Shown here in pieces: positions 8,586 through 25,860 of a stretch of 64,000 bases of DNA. Position 1 is the first letter of the stretch. Every line of letters starts with the position of its first letter. The translations under genes and the position numbers were made by a program. Below the pieces are notes generated by a model, which was not told the DNA's origin, made no database searches, and worked only from the letters and a program-made list of their open reading frames with translations. The stretch lies in the NCBI RefSeq assembly GCF_003284965.1, contig NZ_QMEW01000004.1, positions 124,001 through 188,000 of the forward strand. Direction: 5' to 3'. This DNA is from Mycolicibacterium sp. GF69. GTDB taxonomy: Bacteria; Actinomycetota; Actinomycetes; Mycobacteriales; Mycobacteriaceae.

Positions 8586-10267
8586 GGGGACTCAGCGTAG
8601 GCGTCGGGTCGCACCGGCTGTGGCTGCGGTGGCGACGATTGGTCAGGAGGCGGGCTTGCCACGCTGCGCCAGGGCAGGCGGTTGTAGGTGAACAGGATCA
8701 GCGCCAGCACGATCACCGTGCTCGCCGCGGTGGCGAGCAGGATCTGGAAGACGGTGAACCGGTCACCGTTCGCGGTCGGGCCGAAGATGCCGACCGCCAG
8801 CGTCACCACGATCGTGGTGCTGCGGAACGCCGGCCGGGTCGCCCACGCCGCGAGCGGGAGCACGGCCCACAGCACGTACCAGGGCTGGACGACCGGGAAG
8901 AGCAGCACCGTCATGCCGAGCGCGACACCGAGGCCGCCGACCGGGTGCAGACGCCCCCGCAGCACCGACAGCAGCAGCCAGGTCACCAGGATCGCGATGA
9001 TGAAGACGCCGATCGCACGGGTCAGCCCCAGGACCGCGGTGGTGTGATCGCCGAGGCCCAGGAGGATGCCGACCTGGCCGGTGCCCAGCGCCAGCAAGGT
9101 GGGCAGCGACATCCAACTGCGCACGACGTTGGCGGTGCCCAGCGTGTTGAGCCACCCGAACCCCAGGCCGCTGGCCCAGCCGATGACGGCCATAACCACG
9201 ATCGATACCGCGGTCAGCGACCCGCCTGCCAAGAAGAACGCCTTCACCGTGCCGCCCCATCGGCAGGCCAGCGCCATCGCCACGAAGCCGAGAGCCAGCA
9301 GTGAGGGGAGCTTGACCTGCGACGACAGTGTGATCAGTACGACACCCAGCAGCAGCATGGCCATCGGCCACCACCGCGACCACTGTTCGCGGTCCTGCGG
9401 CCACACCAGCGGTCGGGGAAGCAGCGGTGTGACCGCCTCGACACCGCGCAGGGCGAACTCGGTGCCCGCGAGCATCAGCCCCAACATGAGCGCCTCGTTG
9501 TGGATGCCTCCGACCAGATGCATGATCAGCAGCGGGTTGGCGGCGCCGAGCCACAACGCGCTCACCTCGGCGACGCCGCAGCGGCGAGCCAGGCGCGGGG
9601 TGGCCCACACGATCAAGCCCACGCCGAGCAGCACGACCAACCGGTGGCACAGCACCGCGGCCACGATGTTCTCGCCGGTCAGCGCGGAGATGCCCTGGCC
9701 GATCCACAGGAACAGCGGCCCGTACGGGGCGGGCGTCTCGCGCCACATGTTCGGCACCGAGAGCGTGAAGACGTGATCCAGGCCGAGACCGGTCGCCGGG
9801 CCCACCCGGTACGGGTCGAGGCCTTTGACGCCGATCTCGCTCTGGGCCAGATAGGAGTAGACGTCTCGGCTGTACATCGGCGGGGCGAGCAGCAGCGGTA
9901 GCACCCACAGCCACAGCAGCCGGTCCAGTTGGCTACGCGACATGCGCCGGTCACCGAGCGCGAACCGCCCCAGCATCAGCCAGGCCAGGGCCATCATCAC
10001 CGCGCCGGTGGTGGTCATGGTCAGTGACACCGTCTGCAGGCGCGACGGCAGGTTGAGCAGGCGCACGCCGAACGTCGGATCCTGCACGACGGGCCGCGCC
10101 CCGACACCGAGCGCGCCGATCGCCATCAGAACGGTGCCCGACGCACCGAACAGGCGCGTCCGGCGCAGCGCGATGACCTCGGCATCGTTGAGGGGTGAAC
10201 CAACCGGGCGTTCGTCGGCGTGCCAACGGGCGATCGACGAGCTGAACGAAGGGAGGCGCACTGCCAC
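8582..10267 (-). CDS. mptB: Polyprenol-phosphomannose-dependent alpha-1,6-mannosyltransferase
   Basis: GT-C glycosyltransferase that extends the early alpha-1,6-mannan core of lipomannan/lipoarabinomannan from polyprenyl-phosphate-mannose outside the membrane. It is 561 residues with about a dozen hydrophobic helices. The first large extracytoplasmic loop has the acidic catalytic motif SRDVYSYL (Asp135), typical of GT-C enzymes. The GTG start at 10267 has a TAGGCT -10 only 6 nt before it, pointing to a leaderless message. It is divergent from sufR and coupled to the ABC ATPase downstream. It is the Rv1459c orthologue by position and sequence. Confidence 0.9.
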   Translation of the reverse strand: MAVRLPSFSSSIARWHADERPVGSPLNDAEVIALRRTRLFGASGTVLMAIGALGVGARPVVQDPTFGVRLLNLPSRLQTVSLTMTTTGAVMMALAWLMLGRFALGDRRMSRSQLDRLLWLWVLPLLLAPPMYSRDVYSYLAQSEIGVKGLDPYRVGPATGLGLDHVFTLSVPNMWRETPAPYGPLFLWIGQGISALTGENIVAAVLCHRLVVLLGVGLIVWATPRLARRCGVAEVSALWLGAANPLLIMHLVGGIHNEALMLGLMLAGTEFALRGVEAVTPLLPRPLVWPQDREQWSRWWPMAMLLLGVVLITLSSQVKLPSLLALGFVAMALACRWGGTVKAFFLAGGSLTAVSIVVMAVIGWASGLGFGWLNTLGTANVVRSWMSLPTLLALGTGQVGILLGLGDHTTAVLGLTRAIGVFIIAILVTWLLLSVLRGRLHPVGGLGVALGMTVLLFPVVQPWYVLWAVLPLAAWATRPAFRSTTIVVTLAVGIFGPTANGDRFTVFQILLATAASTVIVLALILFTYNRLPWRSVASPPPDQSSPPQPQPVRPDAYAESP

Positions 10268-10273
10268 CTCAGC

Positions 10274-10279
10274 AGCCTA
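10274..10279 (-). promoter_or_regulatory. mptB: -10 element of mptB leaderless promoter
   Basis: The minus strand reads TAGGCT with 6 nt to the GTG at 10267. No Shine-Dalgarno is available, so leaderless initiation is likely. Confidence 0.5.
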
Positions 10280-10345
10280 ACCGCCGACGTCGTGGCTCCC
10301 GTCACGCTAAGGGTGCCCTTGCTTTACATGGCTTTCCGAATTCCG

Positions 10346-10362
10346 TCACAATAGTGTTGTGA
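10346..10362 (+). promoter_or_regulatory. sufR: Probable SufR operator overlapping the sufR start
   Basis: Perfect inverted repeat TCACAATAGTGTTGTGA (6-bp arms, 5-bp spacer). It covers a weak -10 (CACAAT, 10347-10352) and the GTG start codon at 10359, so a bound dimer would block transcription initiation directly. The TGTGA half-site matches what I recall of the mycobacterial SufR site. SufR repressing its own operon is established in mycobacteria; this exact site is inferred. Confidence 0.7.
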
Positions 10363-11056
10363 AATTCAGTCCGGAGGTTGGAGCCGATCGCCACACGCGT
10401 GGTGCGATCGTGCAACTGCTGCTGGAATCCGGATCGATCACCGCCGGTGAGATCGGCGAACGGCTCGGAATCTCCGCCGCCGGCGTGCGGCGTCACCTCG
10501 ACGCACTGATGGACGCCGGGGACGCACAGGCCAGTGCCGCGGCGGCGTGGCAGCACACCGGCCGTGGGCGGCCCGCGAAGCGCTACCGGCTCACTGCGGC
10601 GGGTCGCGCCAAACTGGGCCACGCCTATGACGACCTCGCGGCCGCTGCGATCCGCCAGTTGCGCGAGCTCGGCGGCGACGACGCCGTGCGGACGTTCGCG
10701 CGTCGTCGTATCGACGGGATCCTCGCGGGAGTAACCGAGGGTCCCGATGACGTTGCATCTAAGGCAGGCCGGGTGGCCGCTGCGCTGACCAAGGCCGGCT
10801 ACGCGACCACCACAACGCCGGTGGCCGGACCGGTCGACGGAATCCAGCTGTGTCAGCATCACTGTCCGGTATCGCACGTCGCGGAGGAGTTCCCCGAACT
10901 GTGCGAAACCGAGCGGGAAGCTTTCGCCGAGATTCTGGGCACCCACGTGCAGAGGCTCGCCACGATCGTCAACGGTGACTGCGCCTGCACCACGCACGTA
11001 CCGCTGGTCGACAAGATCAGTGTCACAGCCCCCACTAGCAAGCAAGGAGCGTCGAA

Positions 11057-11060
<4 letters not shown>
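10359..11060 (+). CDS. sufR: Fe-S cluster-sensing repressor of the suf operon
   Basis: Winged-helix DNA-binding regulator (helix-turn-helix at about 28-52) with a C-terminal cluster-binding region. Cys165, Cys169, Cys182, Cys208 and Cys210 are present, sufficient to ligate a [4Fe-4S] cluster. It represses the suf operon when clusters are sufficient and releases on cluster loss, for example under NO or iron limitation. It is 233 residues. The GTG start at 10359 lies inside its own operator, and the transcript is probably leaderless. The stop overlaps the sufB ATG (ATGA), so the regulator is coupled to the machinery it controls. Confidence 0.93.
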
Positions 11061-12501
<1,441 letters not shown>

Positions 12502-12502
<1 letters not shown>

Positions 12503-13694
12503 TGACGGCGCAGAATCTGACTGCAGCGGCTGAAGGGACACCGGCCGGGTCGGCACTCAACAAGGGCGAGATCTTCAGCTCGTTCGACGTGAACGCCTTC
12601 GAGGTGCCCGGCGGCCGCGACGAGATCTGGCGGTTCACCCCGCTCAAGCGCCTGCGCGGTCTGCACGATGGCTCGGCGGTCGCCAACGGAAGTGCCGGCG
12701 TCACCGTGAGCGAGCGCCCCGGCGTCCGGGTGGAGACGGTGGGTCGCGACGACGAACGGCTCGGCGAGGGCGGCGTTCCGGCGGACCGGGTTGCCGCCCA
12801 GGCGTTTTCGTCGTTCGACACCGCGACGATCGTCACGGTCGCCCGCGACACCGAGGTCGCCGAACCGATCGAGATCGACATCAGCGGCCCGGGTGAGGGT
12901 GCGGTGGCCTACGGCCATCTGCAGATCCGTGTCGAGGAACTCTCGCGCGCGATCGTCGTCGTGGACCTGCGCGGTAGCGGGACCTACGCCGACAACGTCG
13001 AGATCATCGTCGGTGACTCGGCGGGTCTCGGGGTGATCTGGATCGCCGACTGGGCCGACGACATGGTGCACCTCAGCGCGCACCACGCCCGCCTCGGCAA
13101 GGACGCGGTCCTCGGGCATGTCAACGTGACGCTCGGCGGGGACGTCGTTCGGACCACGGCAACGGTGCGCTTCACCGGACCCGGCGGCGACGCCAAGCTG
13201 CTCGGCACCTACTTCGCCGACGACGGCCAACACTTCGAGTCGCGGCTGCTGGTCGACCACGCCCACCCGAACTGCAAGTCCGATGTGCTCTACAAGGGTG
13301 CGCTGCAGGGCGATCCGGCATCGAACCGGCCGGACGCGCACAGCGTGTGGATCGGCGATGTGCTGATCCGCGCGGAGGCCACCGGCACCGACACCTTCGA
13401 GGTGAACCGCAACCTGTTGCTCACCGACGGGGCGCGGGCCGACTCGGTGCCCAACCTCGAAATCGAGACGGGCGAGATCCTGGGCGCCGGGCACGCCAGT
13501 GCCACCGGACGTTTCGACGACGAGCAGTTGTTCTATCTGCGGGCCCGCGGCATCCCCGAGGACCAGGCGCGGCGCTTGGTGGTGCGCGGCTTCTTCAACG
13601 AGATCATCGCCAAGATCGCCGTGCCCGCAGTGCGCGAACGCCTCACCGAAGCAATCGAACGAGAACTAGCGATCACGGAATCGAGAACCGCCTA

Positions 13695-13695
<1 letters not shown>
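12502..13695 (+). CDS. sufD: Fe-S cluster assembly protein SufD
   Basis: SufB paralogue that forms the SufBC2D scaffold and is linked to iron delivery. It is 397 residues. The C-terminal half has the beta-helix repeat and ends with EQLFYLRARGIPEDQARRL, equivalent to the SufB segment. GTG start at 12502 overlaps the sufB stop by one base, and the sufC ATG follows immediately (TAATG overlap). The conserved histidine near the cluster site is plausibly that in SRLLVDHAHPN. Nothing unusual is seen. Confidence 0.96.
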
Positions 13696-15733
<2,038 letters not shown>

Positions 15734-15734
15734 C

Positions 15735-16220
15735 GTGCGACTGGAGCAGATCTACCAGGAAGTGATCCTCGATCACTACAAGCACCCGCATAACCGCGGG
15801 CTGCGCGAGCCGTTCGGTGCCGAGGTCCAACACGTCAACCCCACCTGCGGTGACGAGGTGACGCTGCGGGTGGCGCTGTCCGACGACGGCGAGCAGGTCG
15901 TCGACATCTCCTATGACGGCCAGGGCTGTTCGATCAGCCAGGCATCGACGTCGGTGCTGACCGACCAGCTGATCGGTCGCAGCGTCGGGGACGCCCTGAA
16001 GACGCTCACGGCGTTCAACGAGATGATTTCCTCGCGAGGCACGGTCGAGGGCGACGAAGATGTGATCGGAGACGGCATCGCATTCGCCGGTGTCGCGAAG
16101 TATCCGGCGCGGATCAAGTGTGCGCTGCTGGGTTGGATGGCTTTCAAAGATGCGCTGGCGCAAGCCGGTGCGAAAGCAAGGACAGAGGAGGCGCCAGATG
16201 AGCGAAACCGCAGTGCCTGA
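15735..16220 (+). CDS. sufU: SufU sulfurtransferase / zinc-dependent partner of SufS
   Basis: 161-residue IscU-like protein that accepts persulfide sulfur from SufS and passes it to SufBCD. The three cysteines expected for the zinc/sulfur site are present: Cys38 (NPTCGDE), Cys65 (GQGCSIS) and Cys129 (RIKCALLGW). The insert between the second and third cysteines marks SufU rather than IscU. The start is GTG at 15735, one base after the sufS stop, and the 3' end overlaps sufT by 23 nt. Confidence 0.95.
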   Translation: MRLEQIYQEVILDHYKHPHNRGLREPFGAEVQHVNPTCGDEVTLRVALSDDGEQVVDISYDGQGCSISQASTSVLTDQLIGRSVGDALKTLTAFNEMISSRGTVEGDEDVIGDGIAFAGVAKYPARIKCALLGWMAFKDALAQAGAKARTEEAPDERNRSA

Positions 16221-16545
16221 CGAGGAATTGGTGTTCGACCTCGAGGAGGCGATGCGCGACGTCGTCGACCCGGAACTCGGCATCAACGTCGTCGACTTGG
16301 GTCTGGTCTACGGGATCAACGTCGAGAAGGGCGAGGCGGGCAACGTCGCGCTGATCGATATGACGCTGACGTCCGCCGCCTGCCCGCTGACCGATGTGAT
16401 CGAGGACCAGTCGCGGGCCGCTCTGGTGGGTGCGGGGTTGGTCAACGAGCTCAGGATCAACTGGGTGTGGAACCCGCCGTGGGGACCGGACAAGATCACC
16501 GAGGACGGTCGCGAGCAACTGAGGGCGTTGGGCTTCACGGTTTAG
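16198..16545 (+). CDS. sufT: SufT, MIP18/DUF59-family Fe-S maturation factor
   Basis: 115-residue DUF59 protein, the last gene of the suf operon, thought to help mature or carry Fe-S clusters for target enzymes. It shows DPELGINVVDLGLVYG, the reactive-site segment TSAACPL (Cys62), and a closing NPPWGPDKIT. The ATG at 16198 lies inside sufU and is preceded by a strong AGGAGG, so this overlapping start is well supported. It corresponds to Rv1466. Confidence 0.94.
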   Translation: MSETAVPDEELVFDLEEAMRDVVDPELGINVVDLGLVYGINVEKGEAGNVALIDMTLTSAACPLTDVIEDQSRAALVGAGLVNELRINWVWNPPWGPDKITEDGREQLRALGFTV

Positions 16546-16596
16546 CGCCCGAGGCGCTCGACGAGGGGATCGGGCGATAGCGGTTGGGCTGGTGCA

Positions 16597-16602
16597 TAGA
16601 GT
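16597..16602 (+). promoter_or_regulatory. -10 element of a leaderless promoter
   Basis: TAGAGT sits 7 nt before the ATG at 16610, favouring that codon over an in-frame GTG at 16592. It separates the crotonase gene from the suf operon. Confidence 0.5.
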
Positions 16603-16609
16603 CGGCGGC

Positions 16610-17419
<810 letters not shown>

Positions 17420-17433
17420 CTCGACCAGGGGTG

Positions 17434-17456
17434 CCCGGCATTCGTAGCGTGCCGGG
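17434..17456 (+). terminator. Hairpin, possible terminator after the crotonase gene
   Basis: CCCGGCA pairs perfectly with TGCCGGG across a 9-nt loop, 14 nt after the stop. There is no U-tract, so it may only weakly terminate, as is common in mycobacteria. Confidence 0.35.
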
Positions 17457-17540
17457 TGTCGGTGACAGAAGTCTGGCGCTTCGAATCACGACGTACACAA
17501 ACCTGTGCCGCCGGCGGTCGGACGGGAATGTTTGACACTC

Positions 17541-18887
17541 GTGTCGTCGGTGACCGATGTTTCGACTGAAGCCCCAAGCCCGCTGAGTGATTCGACGGTC
17601 GGCGCGGACGGGTCTGACACCAGAGTCCGTACCGCGCTGGTCGCCAGCCTCGTCGGCACCACGATCGAGTGGTACGACTTCTTCCTCTACGCGACCGCGG
17701 CGAGCCTGGTGTTCAACCACGCGTTCTTTCCCGATCAGAGCTCGCTGGTCGGCACGCTGCTGTCTTTTGCGACGTTCGCGGTCGGCTTCGTGGTTCGTCC
17801 GATCGGCGGCTTCGTGTTCGGCCATGTCGGCGATCGGATCGGCCGGAAGAAGACGCTGGCGCTGACCATGTTCCTGATGGGCGGAGCGACCGCGCTGATG
17901 GGCGTGCTACCCACTGCTACGCAGATCGGTGTGCTCGCTCCAATCCTGTTGCTTCTGTTGCGCGTCGTACAAGGCTTCGCGCTCGGCGGCGAGTGGGCGG
18001 GCGCGATCCTGCTCGCGGTCGAGCACAGCCCGCCGCACCGGCGCGGCTTCGCAGGCAGCGTGCCGCAGATCGGCCTCGCCCTCGGGCTCGCGCTGGGCAC
18101 CGGAGTATTCGCGCTTCTCCAGATCGCCCTTCCTGACGAGGCTTTCGAGTCCTATGGCTGGCGGATCGCGTTCCTGCTCAGCATCGTGTTGGTGGTGTTC
18201 GGACTCTTCGTGCGGTGGAAGGCGACGGAGACACCGGCGTTCGAGAAGGTCCGGGACGAGGACGACCGCTCGCCGGTGCCCGTGCGCGACGTGTTCCGTC
18301 GGCCCGCACTGCGCAACACGGTGCTGGGACTGTTGTCGCGGTGGGGTGAAGGTGCGGCATTCAACACGTGGGGCGTGTTCGCGATCTCTTATGCGACGGG
18401 AACGCTGAAACTGGAGCGGATCCCGGTGCTGATCGCGGTGACGGTCGCGGCGCTGCTGATGGCCGCGCTGCTTCCTGTCTCCGGGTTGCTGACCGACAGG
18501 TTCGGCGCGCGCACGGTGTACGCGAGCGGGATCGCCGCCTACGCGTTGGCGGTGTTCCCAGTGTTCGCACTCTTCAACACCGGGAGCCTCACCGCCTACG
18601 CGCTGGGAATGCTGGTGGTGTTCGGCGTGATTCACGCCTGGTTCTACGGCGCTCAGGGCACCCTTTACGCCTCGCTGTACCCGGCACGGATCCGCTACAC
18701 CGGATTGTCCACGGTGTACCAGTTGTCGGGGGTGTACGCGTCAGGGCTGACCCCGCTGATTTTGACCGCGTTGATCGCTGCGACCGATCAGTCGCCGTGG
18801 CTGGCGTGCACATACCTCGTCGTGACCGCCTCCATCAGCGTGGTGGCCACGCTGATGTTGCGGCCCCGGGCGTTAGGGGAGATCTGA
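17541..18887 (+). CDS. MFS transporter, metabolite:H+ symporter (ShiA-like) family
   Basis: Twelve-helix inner-membrane carrier. The N-terminus has TTIEWYDFFLY, which marks the MHS family of organic-acid and betaine symporters. The loop between helices 2 and 3 has GHVGDRIGRKKTL, the MFS motif A. Substrate is likely a small carboxylate but cannot be specified. I use the GTG at 17541 (448 residues); an upstream GTG at 17505 and another at 17550 are in frame and no ribosome site decides between them. It has no clear partner nearby and is not part of the conserved M. tuberculosis order. Confidence 0.85.
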   Translation: MSSVTDVSTEAPSPLSDSTVGADGSDTRVRTALVASLVGTTIEWYDFFLYATAASLVFNHAFFPDQSSLVGTLLSFATFAVGFVVRPIGGFVFGHVGDRIGRKKTLALTMFLMGGATALMGVLPTATQIGVLAPILLLLLRVVQGFALGGEWAGAILLAVEHSPPHRRGFAGSVPQIGLALGLALGTGVFALLQIALPDEAFESYGWRIAFLLSIVLVVFGLFVRWKATETPAFEKVRDEDDRSPVPVRDVFRRPALRNTVLGLLSRWGEGAAFNTWGVFAISYATGTLKLERIPVLIAVTVAALLMAALLPVSGLLTDRFGARTVYASGIAAYALAVFPVFALFNTGSLTAYALGMLVVFGVIHAWFYGAQGTLYASLYPARIRYTGLSTVYQLSGVYASGLTPLILTALIAATDQSPWLACTYLVVTASISVVATLMLRPRALGEI

Positions 18888-18892
18888 CCTGT

Positions 18893-18913
18893 CCCCGACA
18901 ATGTCGTCCGGGG
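18893..18913 (+). terminator. Hairpin, possible terminator after the MFS gene
   Basis: CCCCG pairs with CGGGG, with an inner GAC/GTC pairing, 5 nt after the MFS stop. It is followed by GC-rich sequence and not by a U-tract. Confidence 0.35.
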
Positions 18914-18973
18914 CCGTGGACTGTGGCGCCGCAGCTGTTGGCCCGCGCCCGCACCGAACTGGGTATCCGGCCG

Positions 18974-18979
18974 TAGGCT
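18974..18979 (+). promoter_or_regulatory. trxA: -10 element for the thioredoxin gene
   Basis: TAGGCT lies 36 nt before the GTG at 19016, leaving a leader of about 30 nt that holds the ribosome site TAGGAAGAG. Confidence 0.45.
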
Positions 18980-19015
18980 GGAACACACAGCTGACCCTCA
19001 GCGTTAGGAAGAGAC

Positions 19016-19381
19016 GTGGCTACCCAAGACATCACCGCCGAACAATTCAACGACACCGTCAACGACAACGACATCGTGCTGGTGGACTTCTGGGCGTCGT
19101 GGTGTGGCCCGTGTAAAGCTTTCGCGCCCACATTCGCGGCCTCGTCCGAACAGCATCCCGACGTGGTGTTCGCCAAGGTCGACACCGAGGCTGAGCAGGA
19201 GCTGGCGGCGGCCGCCGACATTCGGTCCATCCCCACGCTGATGGCCTTCAAGAAGGGCAAGCTGGTGTTCAACCAGGCGGGCGCGTTGCCGCCGGCTGCC
19301 CTCGAGGAACTGGTGCAGCGGGTCAAGGAGTTCGACATCGACGCCGCGATCGCCGCGCAGAACGACGGTCAGCCGGAGTGA
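19016..19381 (+). CDS. trxA: Thioredoxin
   Basis: Small cytosolic disulfide reductase, 121 residues. The active site is WCGPCK with Cys30 and Cys33, preceded by VLVDFWASW, and the cis-proline loop is RSIPTLMAFKKG. GTG start with AGGAAGAG at good spacing. It sits at the Rv1470 (TrxA) position. In M. tuberculosis a second thioredoxin, trxB1, follows; here the next gene is echA12, so trxB1 is absent from this place. Its reductase partner must be encoded elsewhere. Confidence 0.93.
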   Translation: MATQDITAEQFNDTVNDNDIVLVDFWASWCGPCKAFAPTFAASSEQHPDVVFAKVDTEAEQELAAAADIRSIPTLMAFKKGKLVFNQAGALPPAALEELVQRVKEFDIDAAIAAQNDGQPE

Positions 19382-19409
19382 CCCGGCCGAAGTGACGTTG
19401 CGCACGCGA

Positions 19410-19415
19410 TAGCGT
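19410..19415 (+). promoter_or_regulatory. echA12: -10 element of echA12 leaderless promoter
   Basis: TAGCGT, within GATAGCGT, lies 6 nt before the GTG at 19422. The same octamer precedes the small ORF at 55720. Confidence 0.5.
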
Positions 19416-19421
19416 GCATGC

Positions 19422-20270
19422 GTGAGCGAGCACGCAGACAGCCGGCCGGCCCCTGAACAGAGCGACTTCGTCCTCGTCGATCGACCGCGTCCCGGCGTCG
19501 CGCTCGTGACGCTGAACCGGCCGGAGCGGATGAACTCCATGGCGTTCGACGTCATGGTCCCCCTCAAGAAGGTGCTCGAGGATCTGACGTATGACAACTC
19601 GGTGCGCGCAGTTGTGCTCACCGGTGCCGGCCGCGGCTTCTCTTCGGGCGCCGATCACAAGTCGGCGGGCTCCGTTCCACACATCGACGGACTGACCCGG
19701 CCGACTTTCGCGCTCCGGTCGATGGAGGTGCTCGACGACGTCATCTTGGCCCTGCGCAAGATGCATCAGCCGGTGATCGCCGCAGTCAACGGCGCCGCGA
19801 TCGGCGGGGGACTGTGCCTGGCGCTGGCCTGCGACATCAGGGTGGCCGCCGATGGGGCCTACTTTCGCGCGGCCGGTATCAACAACGGTCTTACCGCCAG
19901 CGAGCTGGGGTTGTCGTACTTGCTTCCGCGCGCCATCGGGACTTCGCGGGCCTTCGAGCTGATGCTGACCGGCCGCGACGTCGACGCCACCGAGGCCGAG
20001 CGCATCGGCCTGGTGTCTCGCGCGGTACCCGGCGAGGAGTTGCTCGAGGTTTGCTACGAAATGGGCGAGCGCATCGCGGCGTTCTCCCGGCCCGGAATCG
20101 AGTTGACCAAGCGCACACTTTGGAGTGGACTGGACGCCGGTAGCCTGGAAGGGCACATGCAAGCCGAGGGCCTCGGACAATTGTTCGTCCGTTTGCTCAC
20201 CGCCAACTTTGAAGAAGCGGTGGCAGCGCGCGCCGAGAAGCGGCCCCCGGCGTTCACCGACGACAAGTAA
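19422..20270 (+). CDS. echA12: Crotonase-family protein EchA12
   Basis: 282-residue crotonase-fold protein, close to Rv1472 as I recall it (shared stretches such as LNRPERMNSMAFDVMVPLK and GLTASELGLSYLLPRAIG). Oxyanion-hole segments GAGRGFSSGADHK and NGAAIGGG are present. The positions of both hydratase glutamates are Cys (GGGLCLALACDI) and Gly, so a plain hydratase reaction is doubtful. The GTG start is probably leaderless. It is followed after 12 nt by the ABC-F gene and is likely cotranscribed with it. Confidence 0.9.
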   Translation: MSEHADSRPAPEQSDFVLVDRPRPGVALVTLNRPERMNSMAFDVMVPLKKVLEDLTYDNSVRAVVLTGAGRGFSSGADHKSAGSVPHIDGLTRPTFALRSMEVLDDVILALRKMHQPVIAAVNGAAIGGGLCLALACDIRVAADGAYFRAAGINNGLTASELGLSYLLPRAIGTSRAFELMLTGRDVDATEAERIGLVSRAVPGEELLEVCYEMGERIAAFSRPGIELTKRTLWSGLDAGSLEGHMQAEGLGQLFVRLLTANFEEAVAARAEKRPPAFTDDK

Positions 20271-20282
20271 GGACGGCATAGC

Positions 20283-21911
<1,629 letters not shown>

Positions 21912-22033
21912 GCTCGGCGACCCCCTCGGCTCGGCCGCAGCCAGATCACGAACCGTTTGCTCAATTTCATCCGCCGGGTGTAACCGCTTCCTACGCTGGG
22001 TATCCGTCGAGGCATCCAAGCGGGGAGGTGCTG

Positions 22034-22225
22034 ATGAAGAAGCTGGACAAGTCGAGAGACCAGTTGCTCAACGAGTTGCGGAGTGCTTACGAGGGTGGGG
22101 CGAGCATCCGCACGTTGGTCGCGTCGACCGGGCGTTCGTACGGTTCGATCCACAGCATGCTGCGCGAGTCGGGCACTGCGATGCGCAGCCGTGGCGGGCC
22201 CAACCACCGTCGCAGGCGCCATTAG
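22034..22225 (+). CDS. Small helix-turn-helix protein (Rv1473A type)
   Basis: 63-residue basic protein. Residues about 10-45 (QLLNELRSAYEGGASIRTL to YGSIHSMLRESG) form a helix-turn-helix resembling resolvase/Rv1473A-like domains, followed by an Arg/His-rich tail RSRGGPNHRRRRH that could contact DNA or RNA. ATG at 22034 is preceded by GGGGAGGTG, a strong ribosome site. The stop overlaps that of acnR by 4 nt tail to tail. The size equals Rv1473A as I recall. Its target is unknown. Confidence 0.85.
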   Translation: MKKLDKSRDQLLNELRSAYEGGASIRTLVASTGRSYGSIHSMLRESGTAMRSRGGPNHRRRRH

Positions 22226-22797
22226 CCGTTCTGTTGCGGCGTGCGCAGTGACGCTTCGACCAGGTCCAGTACGGCACTGAGCTTTTCGGGTTCGTCGCCC
22301 GAAGCCAACCGCGCGACCAAACCATCGAGGACGAGGTCGAGGTAGGTCTGCAGAACGGCGCTGGGCACGTCGTCTCGCAGACGTCCCGCCTGTTTCTGCA
22401 TGCGTAACCGCTGATGGGTCGCCGCCGAGAGTTCGGCGGACCGCTCCGACCAGCCCCGGTGGAAGTCGGGGTCGTTGCGAAGTTTTCGCGCGATCTCCAA
22501 GCGCGTGGCCAGCCAATCGAACTGCTCCGGAGCGGCGAGCATGTCGCGCATCACCTGCACCAGTCCCTCGCGCGCGGCGACATCGGCCATCCGCTCGGCG
22601 TCCTCGCGGGCCAGTTCGAAGAACAGCGTGTCCTTGTCCCGGAAGTGGTGGAAGATGGCGCCGCGCGACAGCCCGATCGTCTGCTCGAGCCGTCGCACGG
22701 TCGCCTTGTCGTAGCCGTACTCGGCGAAGCACCGGCGGGCGCCGTCGAGAATCTGCCGACGACGCGCCGCGAGGTGGTCGTCGGTGACCCGGGGCAT
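22222..22797 (-). CDS. acnR: TetR-family repressor of aconitase
   Basis: 191-residue TetR regulator. The N-terminal HTH spans about residues 8-52, including GLSRGAIFHHFRDKDTLFFEL. It lies 48 nt downstream of acn on the same strand, as in Corynebacterium glutamicum, where AcnR represses acn. The operator found upstream of acn (25758-25773) fits the published AcnR motif as I remember it. The C-terminal domain may bind citrate with a divalent metal, as shown in Corynebacterium. It is Rv1474c by position. Confidence 0.9.
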   Translation of the reverse strand: MPRVTDDHLAARRRQILDGARRCFAEYGYDKATVRRLEQTIGLSRGAIFHHFRDKDTLFFELAREDAERMADVAAREGLVQVMRDMLAAPEQFDWLATRLEIARKLRNDPDFHRGWSERSAELSAATHQRLRMQKQAGRLRDDVPSAVLQTYLDLVLDGLVARLASGDEPEKLSAVLDLVEASLRTPQQNG

Positions 22798-22845
22798 AGT
22801 CGGTGCTCCTCGCGCAGGCGCTCGTCGGCGGAGTGTCCGGACCTT

Positions 22846-25698
<2,853 letters not shown>

Positions 25699-25750
25699 AT
25701 CAACTCCCGGCTAGTTCTCGCAGCCGACGGGCTGTGTCGGCCGCGTTTCA

Positions 25751-25773
25751 ATTCTAACAGTACGCTTGTCCTG
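25751..25773 (-). promoter_or_regulatory. acn: acn promoter with AcnR operator
   Basis: The minus strand has a -10 TAGAAT (25756-25751). Directly upstream is the 16-mer CAGGACAAGCGTACTG (25773-25758), an exact match to CAGNACNNNCGTACTG, the Corynebacterium AcnR motif as I recall it. The operator fills the -35/-10 spacer, so binding would block RNA polymerase. Confidence 0.7.
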
Positions 25774-25846
25774 CAATGCAGACAGGGTCGTTTCCCAGTG
25801 TCGTCCTCGCCTGCGCGTGCTGTCACCCCACCGGGTACCCATCGCG

Positions 25847-25852
25847 TACGGT
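25847..25852 (+). promoter_or_regulatory. -10 element of a leaderless promoter for the Rv1476-like gene
   Basis: TACGGT lies 8 nt before the GTG at 25861, with no Shine-Dalgarno between. It could also serve ripA and ripB by readthrough. Confidence 0.45.
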
Positions 25853-25860
25853 TTCTCTCT

